Assembly: GCA_025454715.1 (NCBI GenBank)
Contig: JALONY010000138.1
Coordinates: 1 to 6,801 of the forward strand
Source of the DNA: Anaerolineae bacterium
GTDB lineage: Bacteria > Chloroflexota > Anaerolineae > Aggregatilineales > Phototrophicaceae
Length of the DNA stretch: 6,801 bases
Reading direction: 5' to 3'
The position numbers and the translations under genes were made by a program. Numbering within the stretch: the first letter of the stretch is position 1; every line of letters starts with the position of its first letter. This document shows, one piece after another, positions 1-6,041 of this stretch. The notes under the pieces were generated by a model, which did not search any database, was not told where the DNA came from, and saw nothing but the letters and a program-made list of their open reading frames with translations.

Positions 1-11
1 GATTGGCCTCA

Positions 12-56
12 CTGCTCCCCACCCCTTCACCCCCTACCTGACTTTTGGGGGAGCAG
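12..56. repeat. 9-bp inverted repeat in the leader
   Basis: Positions 12-20 (CTGCTCCCC) and 48-56 (GGGGAGCAG) are perfect inverted complements separated by 27 bases. A competing pairing of C-runs near 30-34 with the G-run at 47-51 is also possible. No T-run follows on either strand, so it is not a classical intrinsic terminator. It lies about 85 bases upstream of the ATPase start, so it could be a leader hairpin, an operator or the tail end of an upstream transcription unit. The structure is visible; any function is a guess. Confidence 0.4.
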
Positions 57-125
57 ACCACCCCCCACCATGATACGGGCGGGCATGTCGGGTCTCGTGA
101 GGCGTCTAAGGGTCGAGACAAACAT

Positions 126-132
126 AAGGGGA
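126..132 (+). promoter_or_regulatory. Ribosome binding site deciding the ATPase start
   Basis: AAGGGGA lies 8 bases upstream of the ATG at 141. The same frame also has an upstream TTG at 45, but that codon has no comparable purine-rich site. The 32 residues it would add are low-complexity and rich in His, Gly and Lys, unlike the start of this family. The ATG at 141 is therefore the better start. No convincing -35/-10 promoter pair was seen in positions 1-140. Confidence 0.65.
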
Positions 133-140
133 CGAGTGCG

Positions 141-1385
141 ATGGCCGTAGGTCAGCGACACGGGTTACAACAGGCCTATGCGATGCTGGAGCCGTTCCTA
201 AAGGGTGCGGTTGAGCGTGCAGACGCCGCTGAGCACGACCCGACCGACGCCTTGCGCGGCCTCGTGATTGCCCCCGAAGAAATCGCCCGCCATTTCGAAA
301 ATGGCGCGTTGTCGGGCTTGTGGGCGGGCACCTCTCCCCATTTCGATCACCTGCCCGAGCTGATGCCGCACCTCGCGGGGCACCCGTTGGCCGAGCTGTT
401 CGGCGCGTTCGACCTCCCCCTGATTGACCAATACATCTTCCTCATCGCGCTGGCGCCCGACCTCGACCGGCGCTATGAGCGCCTGTATGGCTACCTGCAA
501 GACGATGTCAGCCAGCGCTACCCGACCGTCAACCTCATGATGAACCTGCTGTCGTCCGAGGTGGCCGGGCGTTACGCGGTCTGGGAGCGCCTGACGCCCG
601 AGGCACCGCTCATACACGCGCACCTGCTCGACATCCAAACCGACCCCGCCCGCCCCAACGCCACCCACATCTCGCGCATCTTGCGCGTAGACCGGCGCGT
701 GCTGGCCTATGTGATGGGCGGCGAAACCACCGATGAGCGCATCGCCCGCGCCGTCAGCCCCATCACCCAGACCTTGCCGATTTTGCCCGAGACCGACCTC
801 GACGGGGTGCGGGCGGCACTGCCCGAGTCGCCGCTGGTCTATTTTCGCGGCACCAGCGAGTGGGGGCAACGCGACGCCGCCGCCGCCTTGTGCGCCGAGG
901 CAGGGCTGACGTTGCTGCGGGTTGACCTCGAAGAATTCACCACGCTCAATGTGTCGCCGGTGACCGCCGTGCGCTTGCTGGTGCGCGAGGGCGTCTTGCG
1001 CGGCGCGGCGCTCTACCTCGAGCCGTGGGACGCCTTGCTGCACGCCGACCACCTGCCGATGCTGACCGCCTTGTGGGCGGCCTTGTTGCGCTACCGTTGG
1101 CCGGTCTTCTTGTGCGGCACCGAGGACTGGGAGCCGTCCGACCTCGACCGGACGCGCCCGGCGCGCCGTGCAATCGGCAGCCGACCGCGCCCTGTCTCGC
1201 GGGGGGGCACCCACCCGCGCCGACCTGTACGCCGGAGCGCAGGCACACGCCGCCCTCAAGCTCGGCCCGTTGGCGCAGCACATCGTGCCCAAGGCGTCGT
1301 GGGAGGTGCTGATTTTGCCGCCCGACCCGTTGGCGCAGCTCAGCGAGCTGGTCGGGCGGATGCGCCACCGCCACCTCGTCGATGA
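141..1385 (+). CDS. eCIS AAA+ ATPase (Pvc15-like), amino-terminal fragment, frame broken
   Basis: This is the front half of the AAA+ ATPase found in contractile injection clusters (Pvc15/Afp15 type). In PVC systems that protein is implicated in cargo loading. From the ATG at 141, residues 1 to about 230 form the helical amino-terminal region, with 'RGLVIAPEEIARHF' near the start. Residues from about 235 form a first AAA-like domain that is degenerate. The Walker A position reads GTSEWGQRD (residues 237-245) and lacks the GKT/GKS lysine. The Walker B-like strand is LYLEPWD (about 291-297). The strand ending 'FLCGTEDWEPSDLD' (to about residue 337, position 1150) is the last sequence that reads like the family. 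The remaining residues to the stop at 1383-1385 are a run of Arg, Pro and Gly, as expected of GC-rich DNA read out of frame. The true continuation is the fragment ending at 2049. This could be a real pseudogene, a split gene or an assembly error. Confidence 0.8.
   Translation: MAVGQRHGLQQAYAMLEPFLKGAVERADAAEHDPTDALRGLVIAPEEIARHFENGALSGLWAGTSPHFDHLPELMPHLAGHPLAELFGAFDLPLIDQYIFLIALAPDLDRRYERLYGYLQDDVSQRYPTVNLMMNLLSSEVAGRYAVWERLTPEAPLIHAHLLDIQTDPARPNATHISRILRVDRRVLAYVMGGETTDERIARAVSPITQTLPILPETDLDGVRAALPESPLVYFRGTSEWGQRDAAAALCAEAGLTLLRVDLEEFTTLNVSPVTAVRLLVREGVLRGAALYLEPWDALLHADHLPMLTALWAALLRYRWPVFLCGTEDWEPSDLDRTRPARRAIGSRPRPVSRGGTHPRRPVRRSAGTRRPQARPVGAAHRAQGVVGGADFAARPVGAAQRAGRADAPPPPRR
1140..1170 (+). 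other. Junction where the ATPase gene changes frame, with an apparent deletion
   Basis: Family-like protein runs in one frame up to about 1150 ('SDLDRTRP') and resumes in the next frame at about 1153-1168 ('RRAVQSAADRAL'). Members of the family, as I recall them, have roughly 60-80 residues between these points, forming the helical lid of the first AAA-like domain. A single-base slip alone would not explain the gap. CGCGCC occurs twice here (1153-1158 and 1162-1167) within a palindrome-rich GC stretch, a plausible place for a microhomology deletion or an assembly collapse. A run of seven G at 1201-1207 lies just downstream, but both sides of it already read well in the second frame. Confidence 0.6.
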
Positions 1386-2049
1386 GGTTTGGGGCTTCGG
1401 GCGCGGGGGCGGGCGCGGCGTCAGCGTGCTGTTCGCAGGCGAGAGCGGCACCGGCAAAACGCTGGCCGCCGAGGTGGTCGCCCGTGAGCTTGGCCTGACG
1501 CTGTACAAAATCGAATTATCGGCGGTCGTCAGCAAATACATCGGCGAGACCGAGAAAAACCTGAACGTGATTTTTAACGAGGCGCAGTCGGGCAACGCCA
1601 TCCTGTTTTTCGACGAGGCCGATGCGCTGTTCGGCAAGCGCTCGGAGGTCAAGGACGCCCGCGACCGCTACGCCAACATCGAGGTGGCCTACCTGCTCCA
1701 GCGGGTCGAGAATTATGACGGGGTGGTGATTTTGGCCACCAACTTCCGCCAAAACATCGACGACGCCTTTACCCGCCGCCTCGATTTCTTGATTGATTTT
1801 CCGTTCCCCACCCCCGAGTATCGGCGGCGCATCTGGCAGGTGCACTTCCCCAAGAAGGCACCGCTGGCCTCGGACGTGGACTGGGGCGACATCGCCGAAC
1901 AATACCGGCTGGCGGGCGGCAACATCCGCAACGCCTCGATTGCGGCGGCCTACTTGGCCGCAGCCGAGGGGCACATCATCACCTCTGGGCACATCCACGG
2001 CGCGGTGCGCCGCGAACACCAGAAGATGGGGCGGTTGCTGGATGGCTAA
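1168..2049 (+). CDS. eCIS AAA+ ATPase (Pvc15-like), catalytic carboxy-terminal fragment
   Basis: This is the active AAA+ domain of the same ATPase. It begins in the inter-domain helix ('PTRADLYAGA', then 'LAQHIVPKASW'). Walker A is GESGTGKT (1438-1461), and the pore-loop region reads SKYIGETEKN. Walker B is ILFFDEAD (1600-1623) and is followed by the family signature ALFGKRSEVKD. The sensor-1 Asn is at 1741-1743, the paired arginines of the finger (FTRRLDF) at 1774-1779, and sensor 2 is GGNIRNA from 1915. All catalytic elements look intact. The GTG at 1168 is the first start-like codon after the junction and has no ribosome binding site, so this piece was most likely not designed as a separate gene. 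With the upstream fragment it gives about 630 residues, shorter than the roughly 700 I expect for the family. It ends 24 bases before the DUF4255 gene, consistent with one operon. Confidence 0.85.
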   Translation: MQSAADRALSRGGAPTRADLYAGAQAHAALKLGPLAQHIVPKASWEVLILPPDPLAQLSELVGRMRHRHLVDEVWGFGRGGGRGVSVLFAGESGTGKTLAAEVVARELGLTLYKIELSAVVSKYIGETEKNLNVIFNEAQSGNAILFFDEADALFGKRSEVKDARDRYANIEVAYLLQRVENYDGVVILATNFRQNIDDAFTRRLDFLIDFPFPTPEYRRRIWQVHFPKKAPLASDVDWGDIAEQYRLAGGNIRNASIAAAYLAAAEGHIITSGHIHGAVRREHQKMGRLLDG

Positions 2050-2073
2050 GCGGCAGACCAAGGGGGGCACACC

Positions 2074-2763
2074 ATGTTAGAAGACCTCGACAAGACGTTC
2101 GAGCGCTTGATTAAAGAGACCGGCAACCTGAGCACCGACATCGATGTGTCGTTCGAGCTGCCCAACCGCGACTGGTCGGCGCGCCTGAGCCGCCCGACCC
2201 TCAATTGTTTTTGCTTCGACATGCGCGAGAACCCGCGCCTGCGCCACGTAGACCATCAGGTCACGCGCAGTGCCACGCATGGCCGAATTACCCTCCCCCC
2301 GCGCCGCATCGACCTGTCGTATCTGGTCACGGCGTGGGCGCGCAAAATCGAGGACGAGCACCGCTTGCTATGGCGGGCGTTCACCGTCTTCAAGCGCTCC
2401 CCCGTCTTGCAACGCAACCGTTGCGAGGGCGCGTTGCGCCAATCCATTGTTGATATCCCGCTGAACACGGCGGATTTTAGCCCCCCCAACGAGCGCTACA
2501 ACCTCGTGGAGCTGTGGAGCGTCTTGGACAACCAGATGCGCCTCGGCTTCGTCGTCACGGCCACGGTCGAGTTCGATACGGCCATCGTCGAGGAAGCCCC
2601 GTTGGTGTTCGAGGCGACGTTCAAGGTCGGGCAGAGCGAGACGCCCACCGAGAAGACCTTAGACGTGATCAGCGGCGAAATCAAGCACAAAGCAGTCGGT
2701 CGGGGTGGCAAAATCGCACCCCCGAAGGAGGTCGAGGACGGCAGCAAGAAGCAAGGCAAATAG
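2074..2763 (+). CDS. DUF4255 (Pvc16 N-terminal family) tail terminator/cap protein
   Basis: A 229-residue protein of the DUF4255 family, the Pvc16/Afp16 group, which caps the distal end of the sheath-tube and sets particle length. Visible family features are the opening 'LEDLDKTFERLI', then 'VSFELPNRDW', 'LSRPTLNCFCFDMREN' at about residues 38-53, and 'RIDLSYLVTAWA' followed by 'EDEHRLLWRAF' at about 78-103. The second half has beta-rich 'NLVELWSVLDNQMRLGFVVTATVEF'. The last 35 residues are Lys- and Gly-rich and probably disordered. AAGGGGGG at 2060-2067 serves as ribosome binding site for the ATG at 2074. It follows the ATPase closely and precedes the sheath by 69 bases. No frame damage is seen. 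Confidence 0.88.
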   Translation: MLEDLDKTFERLIKETGNLSTDIDVSFELPNRDWSARLSRPTLNCFCFDMRENPRLRHVDHQVTRSATHGRITLPPRRIDLSYLVTAWARKIEDEHRLLWRAFTVFKRSPVLQRNRCEGALRQSIVDIPLNTADFSPPNERYNLVELWSVLDNQMRLGFVVTATVEFDTAIVEEAPLVFEATFKVGQSETPTEKTLDVISGEIKHKAVGRGGKIAPPKEVEDGSKKQGK

Positions 2764-2832
2764 GACGGCATGTTCTTTCCAGCAAGGGTTAGACAACATC
2801 ATCCGGCACTAGGGCATTGAGGAGGCGAACAC

Positions 2833-4413
2833 ATGCCCAACTATCTCTCCCCCGGCGTTTATATGGAAGAAGTCGATCGCGGGACCAAACCGATTGAGTC
2901 GGTTGGTACGGCGGTCGCGGCCTTCATTGGGTACACCGAAAAAGCCGAGGACATCCGCAACGGCGAAAAGGTCTCGGTCATCGGCAAGCCGACCCTCGTG
3001 ACCAACTGGTCGCAATACGTGCAAAAGTTCGGCGGCTTCACCAAGGGTGCCTACACCCCCGACTCGGTCTATGGCTACTTCGCCAACGGCGGGTCGATCT
3101 GCTACATCATCAGCATCAAGACGCTGGGCGCCGCCGACCCCGAGTCCGCGACCGCGGCCAAGGTGGTCGTGAACGCCGAGGACGCCAAGGCCGGCAAGCT
3201 GCTCGAGCTGGCCGCCAAGAGCGCTGGCCCCGCCGGTAACACGGTCGAGGTCGAAATCAAGGGCGCGCCCAAGGCCGAGGGTGAAGCCGACGCCAAGAAG
3301 CCTGCCCCCACCACCTTCTCGTTGGCCATCAAGGTCGGCGGCGTGGTGCGCGAGCAATATACCGACTTGACCACCGGCAAGGGCGACAACAACGTCGTGA
3401 CCGTGCTGCAAACCAAGTCCGAAATCCTGACGGCCACCCTGCTGGGCAAGGCCGACCTCGTCCCGACCTCGGGCACGTTCGCCTTGGCGGGCGGCGCGGT
3501 CAAGGAAAAGGCCATCAGCCTGACGGACTACCGCGGTGACGTGACCCAACGCACCGGCCTCGGCGGCCTCGAGGCGCTGGACGACGTGACCATGTTGCTG
3601 GCGCCCGACCTGATGACCGCTTACCAAGCGGGCGAAATCGACATGAAGGGCGTCCAAGCCGTCCAACAAGCGATGATTGACTACTGCGAGCTGGTGCGCT
3701 ACTGCTTCGCCATCCTCGACGCCCCGCCCAACTTGATGCCGCAAGAAATCAAGGAATGGCGTATGCAGGTCAATTACGACACGACCCGCGCCGCGCTGTA
3801 CTACCCGTGGATCGAGATTGCCGACACCACCAGCGCCGGTGGCCGCACCCGCCTCGTCCCGCCCAGCGGCCACATGGCCGGTGTGTATGCCCGCGTCGAT
3901 AACACCCGTGGCGTGCACAAAGCCCCGGGCAACGAAATCGTCCGCACCGCGCTGGGCTTGCAAGTGCAAGTGACCAAGGGCGAGCAAGACCTGCTCAACC
4001 CGATCGGCGTCAACTGCATCCGCTCCTTCCCCGGGCGCGGCATCCGCATCTGGGGTGCCCGCACCCTCAGCAGCGATGCGTCGTGGCGCTACATCAACGT
4101 CCGCCGCATGTTCAACATGGTCGAGGAATCGATCGAGCGCGGCACGCAATGGGTGGTGTTCGAGCCCAACGACCCCGCGCTGTGGGGGCGCATCCGCCGC
4201 GACATCACCGCGTACCTGACGATGGTCTGGCGCACCGGTGCGTTGTTCGGCAACAGCCCCGCCGAGGCCTTCTACGTCAAGTGCGACGCCGAGACCAACC
4301 CGGTCGAGCAACGCGACCTCGGCATGTTGGTGACCGAAATCGGCATCTGCCCGGTCAAGCCGGCAGAGTTCGTCATCTTCCGCGTCAGCCAGTGGGCTGG
4401 CCCCAGCGCGTAA
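2833..4413 (+). CDS. Contractile tail sheath protein (Pvc2-like)
   Basis: A 526-residue contractile sheath subunit. It polymerises around the inner tube and shortens on firing to drive the tube through the target membrane. The amino terminus 'MPNYLSPGVYMEEVDRG' with 'VGTAVAAFIGYTEKA' (residues 1-38) is the classic sheath opening that forms the inter-subunit handshake strand. 'GGSICYIISI' closes the first core part at about 86-95. Residues about 98-226 form a variable inserted domain with an Ala/Lys/Pro/Glu linker at 145-160. The core resumes at 'RTGLGGLEALDDVTMLLAPD' (240-259). The carboxy-terminal core from about residue 340 carries 'GHMAGVYARVDNTRGVHKAPGN', 'GRGIRIWGARTLSSDASWRYINVRR' and 'CPVKPAEFVIFRVSQW', the strands that interlock with neighbours. 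A strong GAGGAGG site (2819-2825) lies 7 bases before the ATG. It is intact and full length for the family. Confidence 0.97.
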   Translation: MPNYLSPGVYMEEVDRGTKPIESVGTAVAAFIGYTEKAEDIRNGEKVSVIGKPTLVTNWSQYVQKFGGFTKGAYTPDSVYGYFANGGSICYIISIKTLGAADPESATAAKVVVNAEDAKAGKLLELAAKSAGPAGNTVEVEIKGAPKAEGEADAKKPAPTTFSLAIKVGGVVREQYTDLTTGKGDNNVVTVLQTKSEILTATLLGKADLVPTSGTFALAGGAVKEKAISLTDYRGDVTQRTGLGGLEALDDVTMLLAPDLMTAYQAGEIDMKGVQAVQQAMIDYCELVRYCFAILDAPPNLMPQEIKEWRMQVNYDTTRAALYYPWIEIADTTSAGGRTRLVPPSGHMAGVYARVDNTRGVHKAPGNEIVRTALGLQVQVTKGEQDLLNPIGVNCIRSFPGRGIRIWGARTLSSDASWRYINVRRMFNMVEESIERGTQWVVFEPNDPALWGRIRRDITAYLTMVWRTGALFGNSPAEAFYVKCDAETNPVEQRDLGMLVTEIGICPVKPAEFVIFRVSQWAGPSA

Positions 4414-4466
4414 TGCGGTGGGCTTTTCTAGACAAGTTCGTGTAGCGTAGAACAGGAGAATGCGAC

Positions 4467-4925
4467 ATGCCAACGACGAAAGATGCGTTGACCGGTGATC
4501 CCCTTGTAAGTTTTAATTTCGAGGTCAAAATCGAGGGCAAGCTGAGCGGGTACTTCACCGAATGCAGCGGCCTCGGCTCCGAGAGCGAAGTGACCGAGCA
4601 CAAAATCGTCGGTAGCGGCGACCGCGAGGCCGTCCGCAAAATCCCCGGGCGCCTGAAGTGGGGCGACATCACCCTCAAGCGCGGCATCACCGCCAACCTC
4701 GACCTGTGGGACTGGCGCCAAATGGTGGTCGATGGCAAGGTCGGCTCGGCGCGCTCGGGCGGCTCGGTCATCATGTATGACCAAGAGGGCAAGGCCGTGG
4801 CGCAATGGGACTTCGACGCCGCGTGGCCGTCGAAAATCAGCGGCCCTAGCGTACAATCGGACTCGAGCGCCGTCGGCGTGGAAGAGGTCGTCATCGTGCA
4901 CGAGGGCATCCGCCGCGTCATGTAA
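4467..4925 (+). CDS. Tail tube protein 1, gp19/Hcp-like (Pvc1-like, main tube)
   Basis: A 152-residue gp19-family tail tube protein, the Hcp-like beta-barrel that stacks as hexamers to form the inner tube. Family marks are 'DPLVSFNFEVKIEG' (residues 11-24), 'GYFTECSGLGSESEV' (28-42), 'RKIPGRLKWGDITLKRGI' (57-74), 'LWDWRQMVVDG' (80-90) and the closing 'SSAVGVEEVVIVHEGIRR'. It lies directly after the sheath, separated by 53 bases, and has AGGAG (4454-4458) ahead of its ATG. Position next to the sheath suggests it is the bulk tube subunit, with the protein at 5579-6019 the second type. That assignment is inferred from gene order. Confidence 0.95.
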   Translation: MPTTKDALTGDPLVSFNFEVKIEGKLSGYFTECSGLGSESEVTEHKIVGSGDREAVRKIPGRLKWGDITLKRGITANLDLWDWRQMVVDGKVGSARSGGSVIMYDQEGKAVAQWDFDAAWPSKISGPSVQSDSSAVGVEEVVIVHEGIRRVM

Positions 4926-4932
4926 GGCCATC

Positions 4933-4984
4933 GCGCCCCGACACCCCCCGCCGCCCACCCGTGCGGTGCGGGGTGTCGGGGCGC
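4933..4984 (+). terminator. Perfect 15-bp GC-rich hairpin after the tube gene, possible attenuator or mRNA stabiliser
   Basis: Positions 4933-4947 (GCGCCCCGACACCCC) pair perfectly with 4970-4984 (GGGGTGTCGGGGCGC) around a 22-base loop. The loop can add a short inner CACC/GGTG stem. The hairpin starts 8 bases after the tube stop codon. No T-run follows, so it does not match a textbook intrinsic terminator. Given its place after a gene whose product is needed in many copies, partial termination or protection of the upstream mRNA end from 3' exonucleases are both reasonable. The stem is certain; the function is inferred. Confidence 0.6.
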
Positions 4985-5037
4985 AGCCCGCCGCGCAGGT
5001 CAGCCTTCGAGAGATGCACACACGATAAAGGGGAATC

Positions 5038-5403
5038 ATGGTCGCAACGGAATACGCCTTCGTCTTGCCCAGAGGCTACATCGATGAGCAAGGTACCGTC
5101 CACCGCGAGGGGACGATGCGCCTAGCCACCGTGATGGACGAAATCAACCCCCTGCGTGACCCCCGCGTCCGCGGCAACGAGGCCTATCTGGTGGTCATCC
5201 TGCTGGCGCAGGTCATCACTGGGCTGGGCAACGTGCCGACCCCGATAACGCCCGCCGTGGTCGAGCGCTTGTTCGCCATCGACCTGACGTACTTAATGGA
5301 TTTTTATCGCCAAATCAACCAAATCGACATCCGTTTGTTTTCGGTGGTGTGCCCGCACTGCCACCAACCCTTCGAAGTCGAGCTGCCAGCAGGCAGCGAG
5401 TAG
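5038..5403 (+). CDS. Small tail-assembly-chaperone-like protein with C-terminal CPHC motif
   Basis: A 121-residue protein of the type found between the two tube genes of eCIS clusters. I recognise the pattern 'FVLPRGYIDEQGTVHREGTMRLAT' (residues 8-31), then 'DEINPLRDPRVRGNEAYLVVILLAQVI' (34-60) and the helical 'VVERLFAIDLTYLMDFYRQIN' (74-94). Size and fold resemble phage tail assembly chaperones, but I assign that role only by resemblance and position. The carboxy end carries one CPHC knuckle (residues 105-108) followed by His and 'FEVELP'. With only one CxxC pair, a metal site would need the nearby histidine or a second subunit. The start is the ATG at 5038, preceded by an AAAGGGG site at about 5028. 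An upstream gap of 112 bases contains the hairpin. Confidence 0.75.
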   Translation: MVATEYAFVLPRGYIDEQGTVHREGTMRLATVMDEINPLRDPRVRGNEAYLVVILLAQVITGLGNVPTPITPAVVERLFAIDLTYLMDFYRQINQIDIRLFSVVCPHCHQPFEVELPAGSE

Positions 5404-5429
5404 CGCCCGCACGGGATAACCGGACACCG

Positions 5430-5582
5430 ATGCCGACAGCACCCACTCCCAAACCACCCATCCCGCACGAACGCTACCGCCAATTGGTCGAGCAAGTGGC
5501 CGAACGTGTGTGGAAGCGCCTGCAAGAAGACCTGCGCCGCCACAACGAACGCGCCCCCAAGCGCAAGGCAACCCGCCCATGA
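5430..5582 (+). CDS. Short (50 aa) basic helical protein coupled to tube protein 2
   Basis: A 50-residue ORF from the ATG at 5430. It has a proline-rich head (residues 3-13, PTAPTPKPPIP) followed by one predicted amphipathic helix (about 14-42, including 'QLVEQVAERVWKRLQEDL') and a Lys/Arg tail. Its stop overlaps the next gene's start in ATGA (5579-5582), a sign of translational coupling. The ribosome site is weak (a GGGA around 5413), so it may be translated partly by re-initiation after the gene ending at 5403, 26 bases upstream. The same frame is open further upstream, with a GTG at 5349, but that would overlap the preceding gene. I do not recognise a named family. Short helical proteins at this place recur in eCIS clusters as I recall them. 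The role could be assembly factor, tube-chaperone partner or cargo adaptor; none is shown. Confidence 0.65.
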   Translation: MPTAPTPKPPIPHERYRQLVEQVAERVWKRLQEDLRRHNERAPKRKATRP

Positions 5583-6019
5583 CCAGCCAAGCTTTTGAAT
5601 ATAATTACGGCTTCCGGTTTTCCGTCACCATCGACGGGATTCACAATATTTTGTTCACCGAGTGCCGCCTGCCCAATTTGCAAGTCGATACCGAGCAAAT
5701 CAAAGAGGGCGGCATGAACGGCTACAGCCACGTCTTGCCCACCCGCGTCAACGCAGGCACCATCTCGCTCAAGCACGGCATGACCAGCGACCTCGCCCTG
5801 CTCAACTGGTACGGGCAGGTCATGCGTGGCGACCTCGCCAACGCCTACCGCGTGGTGACGGTGCGCCTGATTGACACGGCGCGGGTGCCGATGGTGACGT
5901 GGACGTTCCGCGATGCCTTCCCGACCAAGTGGTCGGGGCCGTCGTTGCGGGCGGGCGCGTCCGAAATCGCTATCGAAGAGCTGGAATTGGTCTATCACGG
6001 GTTCGAGTTCGGGCCGTGA
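5579..6019 (+). CDS. Tail tube protein 2, gp19-like (Pvc5-like, probable tube initiator)
   Basis: A 146-residue second gp19-family tube protein. The start is taken at the ATG at 5579 because it overlaps the previous stop and gives the family opening 'FEYNYGFRFSVTIDG' (residues 6-20). An in-frame upstream start at 5510 would add 23 Arg/Pro residues that look like shadow sequence. Family marks are 'ILFTECRLPNLQVDTEQIKEGG' (24-45), 'TRVNAGTISLKHGM' (55-68), 'LALLNWYGQVMRG' (72-84), 'WTFRDAFPTKWSGPSL' (108-123) and 'SEIAIEELELVYHGF' (128-142). It differs clearly from tube 1 despite the shared fold. In PVC/Afp particles a second tube protein sits between the spike hub and the main tube, and this gene's place on the baseplate side of the cluster fits that. 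An AAGG at 5565-5568 may serve as ribosome site. Confidence 0.93.
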   Translation: MTSQAFEYNYGFRFSVTIDGIHNILFTECRLPNLQVDTEQIKEGGMNGYSHVLPTRVNAGTISLKHGMTSDLALLNWYGQVMRGDLANAYRVVTVRLIDTARVPMVTWTFRDAFPTKWSGPSLRAGASEIAIEELELVYHGFEFGP

Positions 6020-6041
6020 GCGCAGGGGAGGGGTACGGGCG

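Noticed and set aside
45..140. Extension of the ATPase to a TTG start at 45
   Set aside because: There is no good ribosome site for the TTG and the extra residues look non-coding, whereas AAGGGGA precedes the ATG at 141.
1201..1207. Run of seven G as the site of a simple slip or programmed frameshift in the ATPase
   Set aside because: The second frame already reads as family-like protein upstream of the run (AVQSAADRAL), so the frame change lies before it, around 1150-1160.
198..1652. A 484-codon open frame on the minus strand opposite the ATPase gene
   Set aside because: It spans both ATPase fragments in antisense and has composition typical of a shadow frame. The plus strand carries the recognisable AAA+ motifs.
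2764..2832. Possible promoter or terminator between the cap gene and the sheath gene
   Set aside because: No stem of useful length, no T-run and no convincing -35/-10 pair were seen; only the sheath ribosome binding site is clear.
4414..4466. Possible hairpin between sheath and tube genes
   Set aside because: The best pairing is a 4-bp GTTC/GAAC stem, too weak to report.
2809..4473. A 554-codon open frame on the minus strand opposite the sheath gene
   Set aside because: It lies wholly antisense to a clearly recognised sheath gene. Its protein is Gly/Ala/Asp/His-rich without family features, as expected when GC-rich coding DNA is read on the other strand.
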